Below are positions 1 to 9,514 of a stretch of DNA of 64,000 bases, one piece after another (positions within the stretch are counted from its first letter, which is position 1; each line of letters opens with the position of its first letter). A program made the translations under genes and the position numbers. This DNA comes from an uncultured Lachnospiraceae bacterium (GTDB taxonomy: Bacteria; Bacillota; Clostridia; Lachnospirales; Lachnospiraceae): positions 1-64,000 of the forward strand of contig USGU01000006.1 in assembly GCA_900554415.1 (NCBI GenBank), in the 5' to 3' direction. The notes under the pieces are model-generated. The model was not told the origin of the DNA. It made no database searches and was given only the letters and a program-made list of their open reading frames with translations.

Positions 1-112
1 GCGTTCAGCCTAAGCGAAAAGCCGTTAGGCTTTGAGCTTGCAATGCGTAGCTCTACTCACCATTCTACGCGTTCAGCCTAAGCGAAAAGCCATTAGGCTT
101 TGAGCTTGCAAT
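1..112 (-). repeat. Two 44-bp direct repeats forming tandem terminator-like hairpins
   Basis: A 44-bp unit occurs at 1-44 and 69-112 with one mismatch (ccg versus cca). Read on the minus strand each copy contains AAAGCC-TAAC/TAAT-GGCTTTT, a short GC stem followed by T residues, at about 17-33 and 85-101. They lie just past the hemW stop codon and so look like duplicated Rho-independent terminators. A second inverted repeat (GCGTAG / CTACGC at 45-50 and 65-70) spans the 24-bp spacer. The window begins here, so further copies upstream cannot be seen. Confidence 0.6.
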
Positions 113-118
113 ATCTTA

Positions 119-1261
119 TCAAAACATAAACTCCACAAACACGGCATTACTGACGTCAATTCCTTTTTCCGTCAGGTATATCCTGTCTGCTTTTTCTTCC
201 AGTAATTTTATATCTTTTAATTTGCAGATTTGTTCTCCATATACGTTTTCTATTTCTTTTCCGAACATTTCGTGAAATGCAGTTTTGGATATCCCCTGCA
301 TCATACGCAGTCCCAAAAACATGAATTCTTCCATCTGTTCTTCCCGGCTGAGCATTTCCCCATGGAATTTATTGTCAAAAGAAATCCGATAAGTCTCTAT
401 ATCAGGGGGATTGGTATAACGTTTTTCTTCAAATAAAGTAGCCGCCTCTGTTCCAAATCCCAGATATGGTGTGCGCTGCCAATAACCAATGTTATGTCTG
501 CATTCGAATCCCGGCTTTGCGTAATTCGAGATTTCATAGCGGGCATACCCTGCCTCTGCCAGAATTTCTTTTGTCTTCCAATACATGATTCTCTCGTCAT
601 CTTCGGATGGCAGCTTTATCTGTTGGGTATTTTCACCGCTGTCTTCTCCATACATGTCATAAAACGGAGTTCTCGGTTCTATAATCAGACTGTATGCCGA
701 AATATGTTCCGGTGCAAGTGCAAGAACGGTTTGTAAGGTTTCACACCAGCTTTCTACAGTCTGGCCCGGAATAGCGGATATAAGGTCAATGTTAATATTT
801 TGAAATCCGCATTTTCTCGCCATATGATAGGTAGTAAGAAATTCCGAATAAGTGTGAATCCTTCCAAGTAATTTCAGTTCTTCATCATGCACGGACTGAA
901 GTCCGATACTGAGACGGTTAATCCCTGCTTTCTTATAAGAATGTAATTTTTCTTCGCTTACAGTTCCCGGATTTGCTTCTAAGGTAATCTCCGCATCCCA
1001 TCTGAATTGCAGATTCTCCCGCAGACTTTGCATGATTCTTTCTATCTGCTTTCCGCTTAAAACAGAAGGTGTCCCACCGCCAAAAAAGACGGTAGACACC
1101 TGATATTCTTCTGTTTTTCCTTTGCAGGCTTCAATCTCATCACAAAGCAGTTTCACATACAATTCTCTATCTGCTTCATCCGATGGACCTGAAAGGAAAT
1201 CACAATATGCACATTTTCTCACACAAAATGGAATGTGAATATAAATTTCTAACTCTTTCAT
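119..1261 (-). CDS. hemW: HemW-type radical SAM heme chaperone (coproporphyrinogen III oxidase-like)
   Basis: Radical SAM protein of the HemN/HemW family. The [4Fe-4S]-binding CxxxCxxC motif (CVRKCAYC) lies near the N-terminus and is followed by D-F rather than the extra cysteine typical of true HemN, which favours HemW, a heme-delivery protein of the cytosol. FFGGGTPS is the next conserved motif. I chose the Met that gives MKELEIYIHIPFC, the usual family start; an upstream ATG at 1273 would overlap the lepA stop. About 380 residues, normal for the family. It follows lepA, a pairing common in Firmicutes. Confidence 0.93.
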   Translation of the reverse strand: MKELEIYIHIPFCVRKCAYCDFLSGPSDEADRELYVKLLCDEIEACKGKTEEYQVSTVFFGGGTPSVLSGKQIERIMQSLRENLQFRWDAEITLEANPGTVSEEKLHSYKKAGINRLSIGLQSVHDEELKLLGRIHTYSEFLTTYHMARKCGFQNINIDLISAIPGQTVESWCETLQTVLALAPEHISAYSLIIEPRTPFYDMYGEDSGENTQQIKLPSEDDERIMYWKTKEILAEAGYARYEISNYAKPGFECRHNIGYWQRTPYLGFGTEAATLFEEKRYTNPPDIETYRISFDNKFHGEMLSREEQMEEFMFLGLRMMQGISKTAFHEMFGKEIENVYGEQICKLKDIKLLEEKADRIYLTEKGIDVSNAVFVEFMF

Positions 1262-1262
1262 T

Positions 1263-3074
1263 TTATTTTTCATCCAGCTTCAATACGCTCATAAATGCCT
1301 TCTGTGGAATTTCTACACTTCCCACCTGACGCATTCTCTTCTTTCCTTCTTTCTGCTTCTCAAGCAGCTTCTTCTTACGGGAAATGTCACCGCCATAACA
1401 TTTTGCAAGAACATCCTTACGCATGGCTCTGACCGTCTCACGCGCAATGATTTTACCGCCTACCGCAGCCTGAATCGGAATTTCAAACAACTGACGTGGA
1501 ATTTCTTCTTTTAATTTTTCACACATCTTACGACCTCTCTCGTAAGCACTTCCTGCAAATACGATAAAGGAAAGCGCATCCACTTCTTCTTTATTTACCA
1601 GAATATCCAGCTTCACAAGCTCTGATTTCACATATCCGGTCAATTCATAGTCGAAAGACGCATACCCTCTGGAGCGGGATTTCAGCGCATCAAAGAAATC
1701 ATAAATAATCTCATTCAGTGGCAGATTATATGTGAGTAATGCTCTTGTTTCTTCAATGTATTCCATGCCCAGATATTCTCCACGCCGCTCCTGACATAAA
1801 TCCATGATAGCTCCGATAAATTCTGTGGTTACCATGATTTCTGCTTTTACCATCGGCTCTTCCATATAGTCGATTTCCGACGGGTCAGGCAGGTTCGATG
1901 GATTGGTCAGTTCAATGACATCTCCATTTGTCTTATGCACCTTGTAAATAACTCCCGGTGCGGTTGTAACCAAATCCAAATTGTATTCCCGTTCCAGTCG
2001 TTCCTGAATAATTTCCAGATGAAGCAGTCCCAGAAATCCACATCGGAATCCAAATCCAAGTGCCAGAGAAGTCTCCGGTTCAAAATAAAGTGCCGCATCG
2101 TTGAGCTGCAGCTTTTCCAGTGCATCCCGCAAATCCGGATATTTTGCACTATCTGCCGGATACATTCCGCAGTAAACCATCGGATTAACCTTTTTATAAC
2201 CCGGAAGTGGTTCTGCTGCCGGCCTTGAAGAATCCGTAACCGTATCACCCACACGGGTATCCTTTACATTTTTCAGACTGGCAGTGAAATAGCCTACCAT
2301 TCCGGCGGAAAGTTCTTCACAAGGAATAAACTGTCCTGCTCCAAAATATCCAACTTCCACTACATCCGCTTTTGCACCGGTAGCCATCATCTGAATCGGA
2401 GTTCCTTTGCGAATGCATCCCTCTTTGATTCGGCAGAATACAATAACTCCACGATAAGAATCGTATAACGAATCGAAAATCAATGCCTGAAGCGGTGCAT
2501 CCGGGTTCCCCGTCGGAGCCGGCACTTTCGCCACAATCTGCTCCAATACCTCTTCTACATTTAATCCGGTTTTTGCAGAAATCTGTGGTGCGTCCTGAGC
2601 TTCGATTCCAATAATGTCCTCAATTTCATCAATGACACGCTGCGGTTCTGCACTTGGCAAATCCACCTTATTAATAACCGGAACCACATCCAGATCATGG
2701 TCTAATGCCAGATATACATTGGCAAGCGTCTGCGCTTCTACCCCCTGAGCTGCATCTACAACCAGAATGGCTCCATCACAAGCAGCAAGACTTCGGGATA
2801 CCTCGTAGTTAAAATCCACATGCCCCGGGGTGTCAATCAAGTTAAAAATATATTCTTCTCCATCTTTTGCCTTATATACGGTGCGGACTGCCTGAGACTT
2901 AATCGTGATTCCACGTTCTCTTTCCAAATCCATGTTATCCAGCACCTGCGCCTGCATTTCTCTGCTTGTAAGCAGACCAGTCATTTCAATAATACGGTCT
3001 GCAAGCGTAGATTTGCCATGATCAATGTGGGCAATAATACAAAAATTGCGAATTTTCTTTTGGTCCATATGCAT
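1263..3074 (-). CDS. lepA: Elongation factor 4 (LepA), ribosome back-translocating GTPase
   Basis: Translation GTPase of 603 residues, the standard LepA length. The G1 loop AHIDHGKST, the G3 DTPGHVDF and the G4 NKVDLP motifs are all present in the first 140 residues. The C-terminal part ends with the LepA-specific basic domain (RKKKLLEKQKEGKKRMR). Known role: binds stalled ribosomes and promotes back-translocation. The start ATG at 3074 has a GGAG about 11 nt upstream. The gene is followed directly by hemW, probably co-transcribed. Confidence 0.97.
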   Translation of the reverse strand: MHMDQKKIRNFCIIAHIDHGKSTLADRIIEMTGLLTSREMQAQVLDNMDLERERGITIKSQAVRTVYKAKDGEEYIFNLIDTPGHVDFNYEVSRSLAACDGAILVVDAAQGVEAQTLANVYLALDHDLDVVPVINKVDLPSAEPQRVIDEIEDIIGIEAQDAPQISAKTGLNVEEVLEQIVAKVPAPTGNPDAPLQALIFDSLYDSYRGVIVFCRIKEGCIRKGTPIQMMATGAKADVVEVGYFGAGQFIPCEELSAGMVGYFTASLKNVKDTRVGDTVTDSSRPAAEPLPGYKKVNPMVYCGMYPADSAKYPDLRDALEKLQLNDAALYFEPETSLALGFGFRCGFLGLLHLEIIQERLEREYNLDLVTTAPGVIYKVHKTNGDVIELTNPSNLPDPSEIDYMEEPMVKAEIMVTTEFIGAIMDLCQERRGEYLGMEYIEETRALLTYNLPLNEIIYDFFDALKSRSRGYASFDYELTGYVKSELVKLDILVNKEEVDALSFIVFAGSAYERGRKMCEKLKEEIPRQLFEIPIQAAVGGKIIARETVRAMRKDVLAKCYGGDISRKKKLLEKQKEGKKRMRQVGSVEIPQKAFMSVLKLDEK

Positions 3075-3179
3075 AATTTCTTTTTCTCCTACTACTATTT
3101 TATCTTTATCATTCCGATTTCATTCTGTCCTTCATAATAATCAAGAAATAATAACTGCCAGATTTTCCTATCTGCAGTA

Positions 3180-4157
3180 TTACATACTATACTGAATCAG
3201 GAACATTTCCACGGAAAGTACATCCCCGATTTTTCCCGTCTTTACATCCTCTTCCGCCTGTATGCCATCTTCCAGAATCATTCGTAATTCTTTTCTGGTA
3301 AATGTCTTTGCCTGAGCACGATATTTTCCAATAAGAAATGGCATAATTCCTACTTTGGACGCAATCTCCTTCGGTGCGTAGCCAAGGCTTTCCAGCTCTT
3401 TGACTTCCATAAGAATACGGAACTGGCGTGTGAGCAGGAACAAAATACGCATAGGCGGTTCCTTCAGCGCCAGCAAATCATAATAATAATCCAGTGCTTT
3501 CCTTTGATTCTTCCCTGCCACCGCGTCCACCATATCAAAGATATGATTGGAAATCTGGGTTACACACACTTCGTCGATATCATTTCTGGTAATCTCCGCC
3601 CGGTGCATGGCATAACAGAATAGCTTTTCCAGTTCTTTCTGTACATTTTCCATATCATTGCCAACCTTGGCGAGCAGGTAGGCAGCAGAGGACTCACTCA
3701 TCTGCTTTCCTTCCTTCTTCGCCATTCCCAGAATCCATCGTACAAGTGTCCGCTCATCCTGCCTTGTCAGCTCTACAATATGTCCTTTATCCTTTACCGC
3801 CTTATAAAGCTTTCCACGCTTATCTACTTCTTCTTCCACAAAAATCATGTAAGTAGTCTCTGGCATCTGTTTCACATATTCTGCCAGTTCTGGGGACGCA
3901 TTCTTGAAAAATCCCGTATTTTCCAACACGATCAGTCTGCGTTCTGCAAAAAAAGGAAGCGTTTCTGCCAAATCAATGATTTCCTTTGGGTTGGTATTCT
4001 TTCCCTCATAATAAGCCAGATTCATGGTATCTCCCTCTGGGAGCATGGCTTTCATAAACCGGTCTTTATACTGTTTTTTCAGATATGCTTCCTCTCCATA
4101 GAGCAGGTATATCTGCTTAAATTGTCCTGTTTTTAAATCTTCATTCAAACTTTTCAT
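3180..4157 (-). CDS. holA: DNA polymerase III delta subunit (HolA)
   Basis: About 325 residues. The N-terminus (IYLLYGEEAYLKKQYKDRF) is the typical HolA start of the clamp-loader AAA+-like fold; a helical C-terminal domain follows (LFLLTRQFRILMEVKELE). HolA opens and loads the beta sliding clamp as part of the clamp-loader complex. I placed the start at the ATG at 4157 because it overlaps the comEC TGA as ATGA, a translational-coupling signature; the ORF could be read 12 codons further upstream but that would lie inside comEC. comEC-holA is a standard Firmicutes order. Confidence 0.95.
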   Translation of the reverse strand: MKSLNEDLKTGQFKQIYLLYGEEAYLKKQYKDRFMKAMLPEGDTMNLAYYEGKNTNPKEIIDLAETLPFFAERRLIVLENTGFFKNASPELAEYVKQMPETTYMIFVEEEVDKRGKLYKAVKDKGHIVELTRQDERTLVRWILGMAKKEGKQMSESSAAYLLAKVGNDMENVQKELEKLFCYAMHRAEITRNDIDEVCVTQISNHIFDMVDAVAGKNQRKALDYYYDLLALKEPPMRILFLLTRQFRILMEVKELESLGYAPKEIASKVGIMPFLIGKYRAQAKTFTRKELRMILEDGIQAEEDVKTGKIGDVLSVEMFLIQYSM

Positions 4158-6406
4158 GGTCTTAGTATACAATATTTCTTTCCGTCTGTACACAATTTTA
4201 CAGCACTTCCGTCTTTCGTATTATATAGGTTCACCTGTCTCTTTGCAAGTCTTTCCAACACTTCCTGACTTGGATGTCCATACCGGTTCCGCTCTCCGGC
4301 AGAAATCCATGCACAAGCCGGATTCACCACTTCAAGCCAATGTTCCCCTGTTCCATTTTTCGAGCCGTGATGCCCAACTTTCAAGATTTCATAGTTCTTC
4401 GGCAGTTCTCCTTCCACTTGTTTTTCCTCTATATAAGAAGCTACGGTTTCTTCTGCCTCTTTCTCCAAATCCCCGGTAAACAACATGGCAAAATCACCAT
4501 ATTCCAGACTCAGTACGGTAGAGGACTGGTTCTCATCCAAAGATGCTTCTGATAATATTTTCTCCTCATCCCTCACACTCCAAAGACACTTCATCTGCAT
4601 TTGACCTTCCGCCAGCAGCTCTCCCTGAGTCATCGTCAGTACCTCTGTTCCTTTGCTTTGTGCAAGTATTGCCAGTTCTTCCAGACTTTCATTCCAATAA
4701 ATTTTTGCAGGTAACACCAGATGTGTAACAGAGATTCCGACCATTTTCCGCTCCAGCAATTCTGCAATCCCATTCAAATGGTCCTCATCCCCGTGAGACA
4801 CCCATACATAATCCAATGTTCCCACACCCTGCATTTTTAAAAATGGCTCTATTCTATATTTTCCCACATTTTTCACACTGCTGCTTCCACCGTCTATCAG
4901 ATAGGTTCCGCCACTTGGCCCTCTTATGAAAAAGGAGTCCCCCTGCCCCACATTCAGCATCACGATTTCCACCTTATCTTTCTGTCCGTGTGGGGATACA
5001 TACATACCTGCTGCCAGCAGGAAAATACAAATTTCCAGAGACACTCTGACGCCATATCTGTGTCTTCCATTTACCAGCAAAGCCAGAAGCAATACCGCAT
5101 AATATCCTGCAATCCACCATACTCCCGGCCTTCCGCTGACTCCTCTTGCATAGGGAAGATTCAATACGATTTCACTTCCCCTGCAATAGAATGCAAGACC
5201 AATTCTGGCAAGTCCAAAAGCCGCCTTACAAAGCAATTCTGGAAATCTCCTCACAAGAGCACCTGTAAAAGTTCCGGTAATACTACCTGAGAAGCTCCCC
5301 ATAAAAGCTATAATCAGTCCGGCACCTCCGCTTCCTATGACTACGGTTGCCATGGGAATGGCAAGGAGATTCCAGAAAAGACTGTAAAAACAATATTCGT
5401 AATAAAAATAAAGCTGGATTGGGAAAATCACAACTGAGATAGCAATTCCCACCGGTAATTTCAACACCGGAGCAACCAGATAGATGCCTAGCACCGCCCC
5501 AAAAGACAATAGAAAGCCTGCATCAAAGAGCAGCACCGGCTGTCGAAGCAGTAAAACAATTTCTGCCACTGAAAGAGCTGCCAGTCCGTCATATTCCCTG
5601 CCAAGCACATAAGCGCCCATCCGTATCATAAACATCAGGCAGGAGCGCAGAGCAGAAATACTGCCACCTGTCATGATTACGTAGCTGCATAAAATCAAGG
5701 AACCGCTGATTGCAGAAAACCTGATTGGGATTCCCAGTTTCCGCATTCCTTTATAAATACTCATTCCAATCAGAGATACATGTAAAGAAGAAATGGCAAG
5801 CAGATGACCGATTCCGCTTTTCTGCAATAGCTCTTTCCATGTTTCATTCAGATATGCATCATCTCCCAGCAACATAGCGCAAAAAATTCCCCCATAGTCT
5901 TCTCCCATATAGGAAATGACCCTCTGCCGCATTTGATAGCGGAGAGCCGACAGATGCTCACGCAAACTGTCCATCAGACTTATTCTCTCCTGAAATGTTT
6001 TTACACGTACTTCTGCTTTCTGAAGTGACATGGTAATATTCTGTTTTTGATAATACGCTTTCTGATTAAAATTCCCCGGATTTGGGGATTCCTGAAAAAA
6101 TGCTGCGTTTCCAGTTACCTGAATCTTCTGACCTATTTTAAATGTTTCTGAATTGTTTCCATCAGCTAAGCTGACATAAATCTTTTCTCCAGACAGCTGC
6201 TCTTTTACCAGTAGCCGGAGTTCTTCTTTTTTATATATTTTATTCTCGATTACTCCATCTAGAGTAACCCATTCCTCTTCTACATATTTTTTCTCCATTT
6301 CAGATGTGCGGAACGCAGAAAACATCTGCGCCCCGCCTGTCTGATAAAGAAAAAATATCACAAGGCACAATAACACCGCCATATGGCAGCCGTACCTTTT
6401 TTTCAC
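4154..6406 (-). CDS. comEC: ComEC/Rec2 DNA-uptake channel protein with C-terminal metallo-beta-lactamase-fold domain
   Basis: 750 residues, normal ComEC size. An N-terminal hydrophobic segment, a periplasmic-type OB region, then a competence domain with many membrane helices (residues about 200-480), then a metallo-hydrolase domain carrying the SHGDEDHLNG motif. ComEC is the inner-membrane channel for single-stranded DNA in transformation, and the C-terminal domain is proposed to degrade the non-transforming strand. The start codon is GTG at 6406 with GGAGG upstream, 6 bp after the preceding stop. Its presence does not prove natural competence. Confidence 0.95.
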   Translation of the reverse strand: MKKRYGCHMAVLLCLVIFFLYQTGGAQMFSAFRTSEMEKKYVEEEWVTLDGVIENKIYKKEELRLLVKEQLSGEKIYVSLADGNNSETFKIGQKIQVTGNAAFFQESPNPGNFNQKAYYQKQNITMSLQKAEVRVKTFQERISLMDSLREHLSALRYQMRQRVISYMGEDYGGIFCAMLLGDDAYLNETWKELLQKSGIGHLLAISSLHVSLIGMSIYKGMRKLGIPIRFSAISGSLILCSYVIMTGGSISALRSCLMFMIRMGAYVLGREYDGLAALSVAEIVLLLRQPVLLFDAGFLLSFGAVLGIYLVAPVLKLPVGIAISVVIFPIQLYFYYEYCFYSLFWNLLAIPMATVVIGSGGAGLIIAFMGSFSGSITGTFTGALVRRFPELLCKAAFGLARIGLAFYCRGSEIVLNLPYARGVSGRPGVWWIAGYYAVLLLALLVNGRHRYGVRVSLEICIFLLAAGMYVSPHGQKDKVEIVMLNVGQGDSFFIRGPSGGTYLIDGGSSSVKNVGKYRIEPFLKMQGVGTLDYVWVSHGDEDHLNGIAELLERKMVGISVTHLVLPAKIYWNESLEELAILAQSKGTEVLTMTQGELLAEGQMQMKCLWSVRDEEKILSEASLDENQSSTVLSLEYGDFAMLFTGDLEKEAEETVASYIEEKQVEGELPKNYEILKVGHHGSKNGTGEHWLEVVNPACAWISAGERNRYGHPSQEVLERLAKRQVNLYNTKDGSAVKLCTDGKKYCILRP

Positions 6407-6412
6407 CGTTCA

Positions 6413-7336
6413 TCACTCCTCCAGCAAATCTAAATTTCTGCTTAAGGGTTCTGACAAGGAAATGCTTTCCTGATACATAATATTACTGTCACCATTGATT
6501 GCAATCTGCACTTTATTGACTGCTCCACTTTCAATTACAGAATTGACGATGGAATAAATTACCACTTCCGGCGTAACACCCGACACAATTTTTCGGAGTC
6601 CTTCATCGAAATTCAGATAACAGATGCCGTCTTTAATGGATACACCTAGAAGTTTTGTTCCCTTGGGAATGGTTTCTTTTAACCCGGAGCCGGATGGACC
6701 ACGCATAAGCCGTTCTACAATTACTTTTTCAAATGCCACATTACTGTTATATTTCACGCTTACCGTCTGGGCTGTCAGCTTGTCTCCATCTGCATTTGCA
6801 AAATAAAGCACCAGATTGGTCTCTTCGAAAGAGTGAATCGACTGACCTGTATTCTGCACAAAGTCTTCTGACTGGAAATATCCGTATTCTTTTCCCTCTT
6901 CATTGGTAAGTGGCTCTCCGCCCACATGAAAGCCAACCAGAGCAATCCCGTTTATCTGTGTAAGCGAACGCACAAGTGCCGCCCTGCACAATACTTCCTG
7001 CACCGTGTCCATATCATTGTAGGCCGCATTAAAATAAAGGTCCAGCTTTTCATTATCCAGCGTAAAATTTTCTATTTCCACACCGTCGGGAATGACAGAC
7101 TGCTCCCGAATTCCTTCGTTGCCCTCTTTCAGACAGGTAAGGATTTCTTCTGCTGCCTTCTCCGGTTCTTCTGTCTCCCCCGTATAGGCTTCTTCTACCA
7201 GTCCTGTCTGTTCCGGATTCAGATAATAAATTTTATATGGAGCCGAAGCCACATCATTCTTCTTCCTGCATCCCATCAGACAGATAATGGCAAAAATTGT
7301 AGCCATGGCTATGATTATCCATTTTCTTTTTTTCAT
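6413..7336 (-). CDS. GerMN-domain lipoprotein
   Basis: 307-residue predicted lipoprotein: basic start MKKRK, hydrophobic stretch and lipobox LMGC at about residue 23. The mature part has two GerMN-like (GerM) segments, the second around KYNSNVAFEKVIVERLMRGP. GerM domains occur in spore cortex/germination and other envelope proteins; the exact role here is unknown. It lies directly downstream of a histidine kinase and upstream of comEC, an arrangement seen repeatedly in clostridia, and may be a signal modulator for that kinase (inference). Confidence 0.85.
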   Translation of the reverse strand: MKKRKWIIIAMATIFAIICLMGCRKKNDVASAPYKIYYLNPEQTGLVEEAYTGETEEPEKAAEEILTCLKEGNEGIREQSVIPDGVEIENFTLDNEKLDLYFNAAYNDMDTVQEVLCRAALVRSLTQINGIALVGFHVGGEPLTNEEGKEYGYFQSEDFVQNTGQSIHSFEETNLVLYFANADGDKLTAQTVSVKYNSNVAFEKVIVERLMRGPSGSGLKETIPKGTKLLGVSIKDGICYLNFDEGLRKIVSGVTPEVVIYSIVNSVIESGAVNKVQIAINGDSNIMYQESISLSEPLSRNLDLLEE

Positions 7337-7388
7337 CTTCGTTCCCTCTCATAGCGTATCTTTTTCATACTACTACTTTTTGATACTG

Positions 7389-8858
7389 CTATTTTGCAAT
7401 ATAATTCAGTGGAATCCGTACATTGAAAGTAGTGCCTTCTCCAAGTTCACTGTGTACTTTAATTGCACCACGGTGGAGAATAACTGCATTCCGGGCAATG
7501 GCAAGGCCCAGTCCCGTTCCACCGATCTCTCTGGAATGAGATTTATCCACACGGTAGAAACGTTCAAAAATGTGCTCCGTTTCTTCCGGAGGAATTCCGA
7601 TTCCCGAGTCCGTCACCTTCAGATAGAAATACTTATGGTCCGCATTCAAATCCACATGCACCCATCCATTTTCCTTATTATACTTAATCGCATTTTCTAC
7701 CAGATTGGTAATGGCAAGGGACAGCTTCATTTCATCCACTTCTGCCACAACCGGTCGGAAACTTTCAAATACCAGTTCAATGTTATCCCGCTCTGCGATC
7801 GGCCGAAGCCGTTTCAGAATCCGTTCTACCATCTCATTGATATTCTGAGACTGAATAGTTAAATTTGCCCCGGTCTTGTCCAGCTTTACAAGTGCCAGAA
7901 GGTCATTGATGATTTTATTTTCCCGCTCAATTTCTTCGGACAAATCCTGCATAAATTCCTGATAAAGCTCCACTGGCACGTCTGGCTGCATGAGCAGTGA
8001 ATCGGACAAAACTTTCATAGAGGTAAGTGGTGTCTTTAACTCATGAGACACATTTGCCACGAATTCCTCTCTGGATTCATCCAGCACCTTGTATCTATTT
8101 TTCAGACGGTTAAATGCCTCCGACATCTGAATGGTTTCGTTATATGCATTTTCATGCAGATCCGCTTCGCTGTAACCCCTGGACATTTCTTCCAGACTAT
8201 TGCTCATTCGTTTCAGCGGACGCACCAGACAGGATGCCGCCACTCCAGCAAGCACAAGACACACCATAAAAACAGCAAAAGAATAGACCTCTGCATTTTG
8301 GTTTAAAATGGCCACATTATCCTGAATGGACTCTGTAGATACGCTAATCAGCATCATTCCCAGAACTTTTTTCTCATCCTGATCCACCACCGGAGTTCCA
8401 ATTTCAATATAACGGTTCCGTTCATCATAATTGACCGTCTGCTCTCCGCGATAGCATTTCACTACATCCTCAGAGACTATCGTTTTTCCTTCCTGCAGAT
8501 TGTAAGTATCTTTTACAATCCAGAATTCCCGGTCAATCACCAAGACTCTTCCGTTGTACAAATTGGATAATTGTGACAGTTCTGCATTAATCACATCAGA
8601 ACCCGTATCTTCCAGATAATGAGAATTGACCAGCTGATTCGCAAGAATCGTACACTGATTCTGAATCTCTGCGGTACGCACTGCCACACTCCGCTGTTCA
8701 TAAGTATTCAGGATTCCCATACGAAGGAAAATACATGCCAGAACTACAAACAGACTGATTACAACTACAATGCGTACCCGCAGACTTTTTATAAATTTTG
8801 GAACAAATTTTATCTTAACCCCTGAAATAATAACCAACTCCCCACTTCGTGTAGACAT
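7389..8858 (-). CDS. Sensor histidine kinase, WalK/PhoR type
   Basis: 489 residues. Order: TM1 at about 28-50, extracytoplasmic sensor region, TM2 at about 192-213, HAMP linker, HisKA with VSHELKTPLTS (phospho-accepting His), HATPase_c with N box NLVENAIKYN, DSGIGIPPEE and GGTGLGLAIA. It phosphorylates the adjacent OmpR-type regulator. The start overlaps the end of the regulator gene by 44 nt; no ATG/GTG/TTG exists after the overlap before TM1, so the overlapping start (or a TTG at 8837) is needed. Signal unknown; cell-wall stress is likely by analogy with WalK. Confidence 0.93.
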   Translation of the reverse strand: MSTRSGELVIISGVKIKFVPKFIKSLRVRIVVVISLFVVLACIFLRMGILNTYEQRSVAVRTAEIQNQCTILANQLVNSHYLEDTGSDVINAELSQLSNLYNGRVLVIDREFWIVKDTYNLQEGKTIVSEDVVKCYRGEQTVNYDERNRYIEIGTPVVDQDEKKVLGMMLISVSTESIQDNVAILNQNAEVYSFAVFMVCLVLAGVAASCLVRPLKRMSNSLEEMSRGYSEADLHENAYNETIQMSEAFNRLKNRYKVLDESREEFVANVSHELKTPLTSMKVLSDSLLMQPDVPVELYQEFMQDLSEEIERENKIINDLLALVKLDKTGANLTIQSQNINEMVERILKRLRPIAERDNIELVFESFRPVVAEVDEMKLSLAITNLVENAIKYNKENGWVHVDLNADHKYFYLKVTDSGIGIPPEETEHIFERFYRVDKSHSREIGGTGLGLAIARNAVILHRGAIKVHSELGEGTTFNVRIPLNYIAK

Positions 8859-9504
8859 ATTTCGGGTCGCTTGGGTTTACTTCAATCTTCTCACGCAATC
8901 TACGGATATGCACATCCACGGTACGTGCATCTCCCGGATATTCGTATCCCCAAACAATATTGAGCAGACTTTCTCTGGAATATACTTTATTCGGATTATT
9001 GGCAAGAAGCTCAAGAAGGTCAAATTCTTTTGCTGTCAGATTCAGCTCTTTATCCTTCGAGAATACTCTGCGGCTCTCACAGTCAATTCGAAGGTCCCCT
9101 TTCACCAGTTCTCTGCCTGCGGAGGTTGTTCCGCCTTTTCTTCCCATCCGGCGCATCACCGCCTTCATTCTTGCTTTCACTTCCAGAATATTAAACGGCT
9201 TTGTTATGTAATCATCTGCCCCGTATTCCAGACCGAGGATTTTGTCCATGTCCTCGCCCTTGGCAGTCAGCATGATAATTGGAACATCTGAAAAATCACG
9301 AATCTGTCGGCAGACTTCAAACCCGTCATATTTCGGCAGCATAACATCCAGAAGAATAATATCATATTCTTTCCGCTTTGCCATGTCAACGGCTTCCTCG
9401 CCATCATAAGCACAGTCAACTTCCATATCATCCTGCTCCAGACTGAATCGAATCCCCTTTACGATTAATTTTTCATCGTCCACTACCAGCACTTTCCTGC
9501 TCAT
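8815..9504 (-). CDS. OmpR/PhoB-family response regulator, partner of the adjacent kinase
   Basis: 229 residues. Receiver domain with acidic pair D9-D10, phospho-acceptor Asp about residue 53 (IILLDVMLP) and the conserved Lys in MLTAKGED; then a winged-helix DNA-binding domain ending KWGVGYYFRG, as in WalR/VicR/PhoP. Translationally overlapped with the kinase gene downstream. Likely controls envelope genes. Whether it is the true WalR orthologue cannot be settled from this window. Confidence 0.94.
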   Translation of the reverse strand: MSRKVLVVDDEKLIVKGIRFSLEQDDMEVDCAYDGEEAVDMAKRKEYDIILLDVMLPKYDGFEVCRQIRDFSDVPIIMLTAKGEDMDKILGLEYGADDYITKPFNILEVKARMKAVMRRMGRKGGTTSAGRELVKGDLRIDCESRRVFSKDKELNLTAKEFDLLELLANNPNKVYSRESLLNIVWGYEYPGDARTVDVHIRRLREKIEVNPSDPKYVYTKWGVGYYFRG

Positions 9505-9514
9505 CTTTCTTCCC

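Noticed and set aside
1..112. Possible CRISPR array
   Set aside because: Only two 44-bp units with one 24-bp spacer, each forming a terminator hairpin next to hemW; no cas genes.
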